From JAOAFZ01 sp964407325 (GTDB taxonomy: Bacteria > Patescibacteriota > Microgenomatia > UBA1406 > GWC2-37-13): a DNA stretch of 24,091 nt. The notes beneath the pieces were generated by a model that saw only the letters and a list, made by a program, of their open reading frames with translations, made no database searches and was not told where the DNA came from. The position numbers and the translations under genes were made by a program. Shown one piece after another: positions 22,986-24,091 of this stretch (its first letter is position 1; each line of letters starts with the position of its first letter). The DNA lies in contig CAYOVA010000022.1 in NCBI GenBank assembly GCA_964407325.1, positions 1 through 24,091 of the forward strand, given 5' to 3'.

Positions 22986-23430
22986 CTTCTTCTGCGTTAA
23001 TTTGTATTGTTTTAATTGACTGTGTGTCAGGTTGTTTTATAACTTTCCCATTAACATCACCAATGTATATAAAACCAAGTAGACGGAAAGCCTCGGCTGA
23101 ATGACTGCCTCTTCCATCTTTTGTTAAAAATGGCTGAGTTGCATCTTTTCCGCAGTATGGTGTAATGAGTCCTCCTCCCCCAGGATGACGTGAAAGAAAA
23201 TCTGATACAACATATACTTTATTTTCAATTCTTATCCAACAGTCATTTGAATTGTTATGTTTGGAAACTTCTTCAGGTGTTAAAACAGTAGTATCATATA
23301 ATATTGCGCCTGCTGGGCTTGCTAAAGGATTCATATTCTTAGTGTACTGAAAGAAATAAAAACCTATAACCAAGCACAGCAATATGATAGATAGTAGTCC
23401 AAATTGAAGTTCATTTTTTACATTTATCAT
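22975..23430 (-). CDS. Membrane-anchored cytochrome b5-like heme protein
   Basis: A protein of about 151 residues. One N-terminal membrane helix (about 9-28, QFGLLSIILLCLVIGFYFFQ) precedes a cytochrome b5-like domain (about 48-118): TPEEVSKHNNSNDCWIRIEN (51-70), the heme motif HPGGG with His82, and the second axial His110 in GSHSAEAFRLLGFIYIGDV. Extra Cys64 and Cys93 could form a disulfide outside. The acidic tail ends EEDDD. It carries electrons, partner unknown; the overlapping two-helix gene is the likely partner. I start at ATG 23430; a GTG at 23523 would add 31 residues ahead of the helix without a promoter-like match. Confidence 0.82.
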   Translation of the reverse strand: MINVKNELQFGLLSIILLCLVIGFYFFQYTKNMNPLASPAGAILYDTTVLTPEEVSKHNNSNDCWIRIENKVYVVSDFLSRHPGGGGLITPYCGKDATQPFLTKDGRGSHSAEAFRLLGFIYIGDVNGKVIKQPDTQSIKTIQINAEEDDD

Positions 23431-23586
23431 TATTGATATATGCCATGTTAAGACATCGGTCTTGGAATATATGTGATATTGGTCACTGGAGAAGACTCTT
23501 CTAAGGTTAAAATTGTTGTTCACTAGGATGGACGATTTTCGAACTTATTTATCAGCAGAGTAACTTGAAGGAACAGGGTCCTGATA

Positions 23587-23715
23587 TTACTCGTACATGT
23601 AGTAATTAACAACAAGAGCAAGCAAAGTAAGTGCAAGTAGTAAAATAGCAATCCCAAAGTACCATGCAGAGAAAGTGAAACCAAACTTCGCAACCTTAAG
23701 TATACTTTTTTTCAT
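23587..23715 (-). CDS. 42-residue single-helix membrane peptide
   Basis: A short frame with a basic start (MKKSILKVAKFG) and one hydrophobic helix (about 15-37, SAWYFGIAILLLALTLLALV) ending NYYMYE. The length, positive-inside start and clean stop (TAA) fit a genuine small membrane protein. No family is recognised. It lies between the HEPN gene and the cytochrome b5-like gene, same strand. Confidence 0.5.
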   Translation of the reverse strand: MKKSILKVAKFGFTFSAWYFGIAILLLALTLLALVVNYYMYE

Positions 23716-23784
23716 TATATAAGATATCTAAAAACTCTACAAATGCCTTCTCAATCAAATTTAAAATGATCTTGAAGCTCGTCT

Positions 23785-24045
23785 TTATTTAATATTTATT
23801 TGATCTGATAAACCTGAAAGAATCAATAACCTATCAAACTCGTGCGAGAGAAATACTTGCTTATGCTGACCACTATCATGATAATGGTTTTGTTTCAAAT
23901 GTTTACAAATTCTTGCTTTTAACGCAGTTTCAACTACATATCCACACAGGTAAACTGCGCCATCATAATAACCGTTGTCACGAAGTAGTTTAGCTTCTTT
24001 AAAGCGAGTAAGAGAAATCCTTTTTAGGTCATGATAAGCAATCAT
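23785..24045 (-). CDS. Short HEPN-domain protein
   Basis: An 86-residue helical protein with the HEPN pattern: YHDLKRISLTRFKEAKLLRD (4-23), GYYDGAVYLCGYVVETALKA (25-44), RICKHL, then FLSHEFDRLLILSGL. HEPN proteins are often RNases or parts of toxin-antitoxin or defence pairs. The usual RxxxxH motif is not evident in the expected place, and the protein stops at INIK, about 30-40 residues earlier than relatives I recall. It may be truncated or a minimal version. An open frame of 13 codons from the right edge ends 3 nt before its ATG, so a partner gene may lie just outside the window. Confidence 0.7.
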   Translation of the reverse strand: MIAYHDLKRISLTRFKEAKLLRDNGYYDGAVYLCGYVVETALKARICKHLKQNHYHDSGQHKQVFLSHEFDRLLILSGLSDQINIK

Positions 24046-24091
24046 GCTTTAATTCAGAACCAAGTGAAATATTTTAATTACAATCTGCTCC

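Noticed and set aside
1..24091. CRISPR array, insertion sequence, prophage or integron
   Set aside because: No regular spacer-repeat series, transposase, integrase or phage gene was seen on either strand.

Overview
The window is a scaffold piece with three 100-base N runs (1877-1976, 8733-8832, 12694-12793). It is bacterial, roughly 42-45% GC by eye, densely coded, standard code (stops mostly TAA/TAG, with one TGA at the DUF305 gene). No rRNA, tRNA, CRISPR array or insertion sequence was seen. The organism looks like a metagenomic bacterium of the Patescibacteria/CPR type (Microgenomates-like is my guess). This rests on Thr/Pro-rich linkers in surface proteins, compact spacing, small membrane proteins and, above all, -10 hexamers placed only 5-8 nt before most start codons, which implies leaderless mRNAs without Shine-Dalgarno sites. 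It is an inference, not a proven taxonomy.

Layout. 1-2236: a secreted family 8 glycoside hydrolase with a Thr/Pro linker and an NPCBM module, minus strand, cut by the left edge and by gap 1. 2277-5961: small soluble and membrane proteins (DUF2277, nitroreductase, a NUDIX remnant without its Nudix box, YdeI-like, an unknown GC-rich cassette gene, DUF1761, Excalibur membrane protein). 6000-9706: an FAD-linked oxidase of the BBE class, then an ArsR - SRPBCC - MFS operon read on the minus strand; gap 2 inside it is an assembly artefact (55-base identical flanks). 9856-10332: a second unknown GC-rich cassette gene. 10405-11843: DUF305 membrane protein, RRM RNA-binding protein, zinc-ribbon protein. 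11830-12471: secreted FN3-like protein. 12621-12693: the first 24 codons of a TraX-like gene, lost in gap 3. 12799-15207: DUF1801 + P-loop kinase operon, uracil-DNA glycosylase (Mug type), a second DUF1801, a VOC protein. 15290-21546: a surface block holding a seven-repeat Asp-box propeller + FN3 protein, a small three-helix membrane protein, an 880-residue protein with an M91-like zincin and a von Willebrand D domain, and a LamG + FN3 + Ig-like anchored protein. 21683-22614: a two-gene VOC operon. 22716-23430: a cytochrome b5-like / PepSY-like membrane pair. 23587-24045: a 42-residue membrane peptide and a short HEPN protein.

How they fit. Two themes stand out. One is a cell-surface set in which three proteins share the same Cys-clamped FN3-like module (Cys - 10/11 - LFQI - 71/72 - Cys - 5 - Trp), combined with carbohydrate-binding, propeller, protease-like and VWD domains. 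This suggests attachment to or attack on polysaccharide or neighbouring cells. The other is a patchwork of small detoxification/stress-type genes. Two GC-rich monocistronic cassettes (4220-4717, 9856-10332) differ from everything else in having leaders, SD sites and strong 3' hairpins, and are the best candidates for something undescribed.
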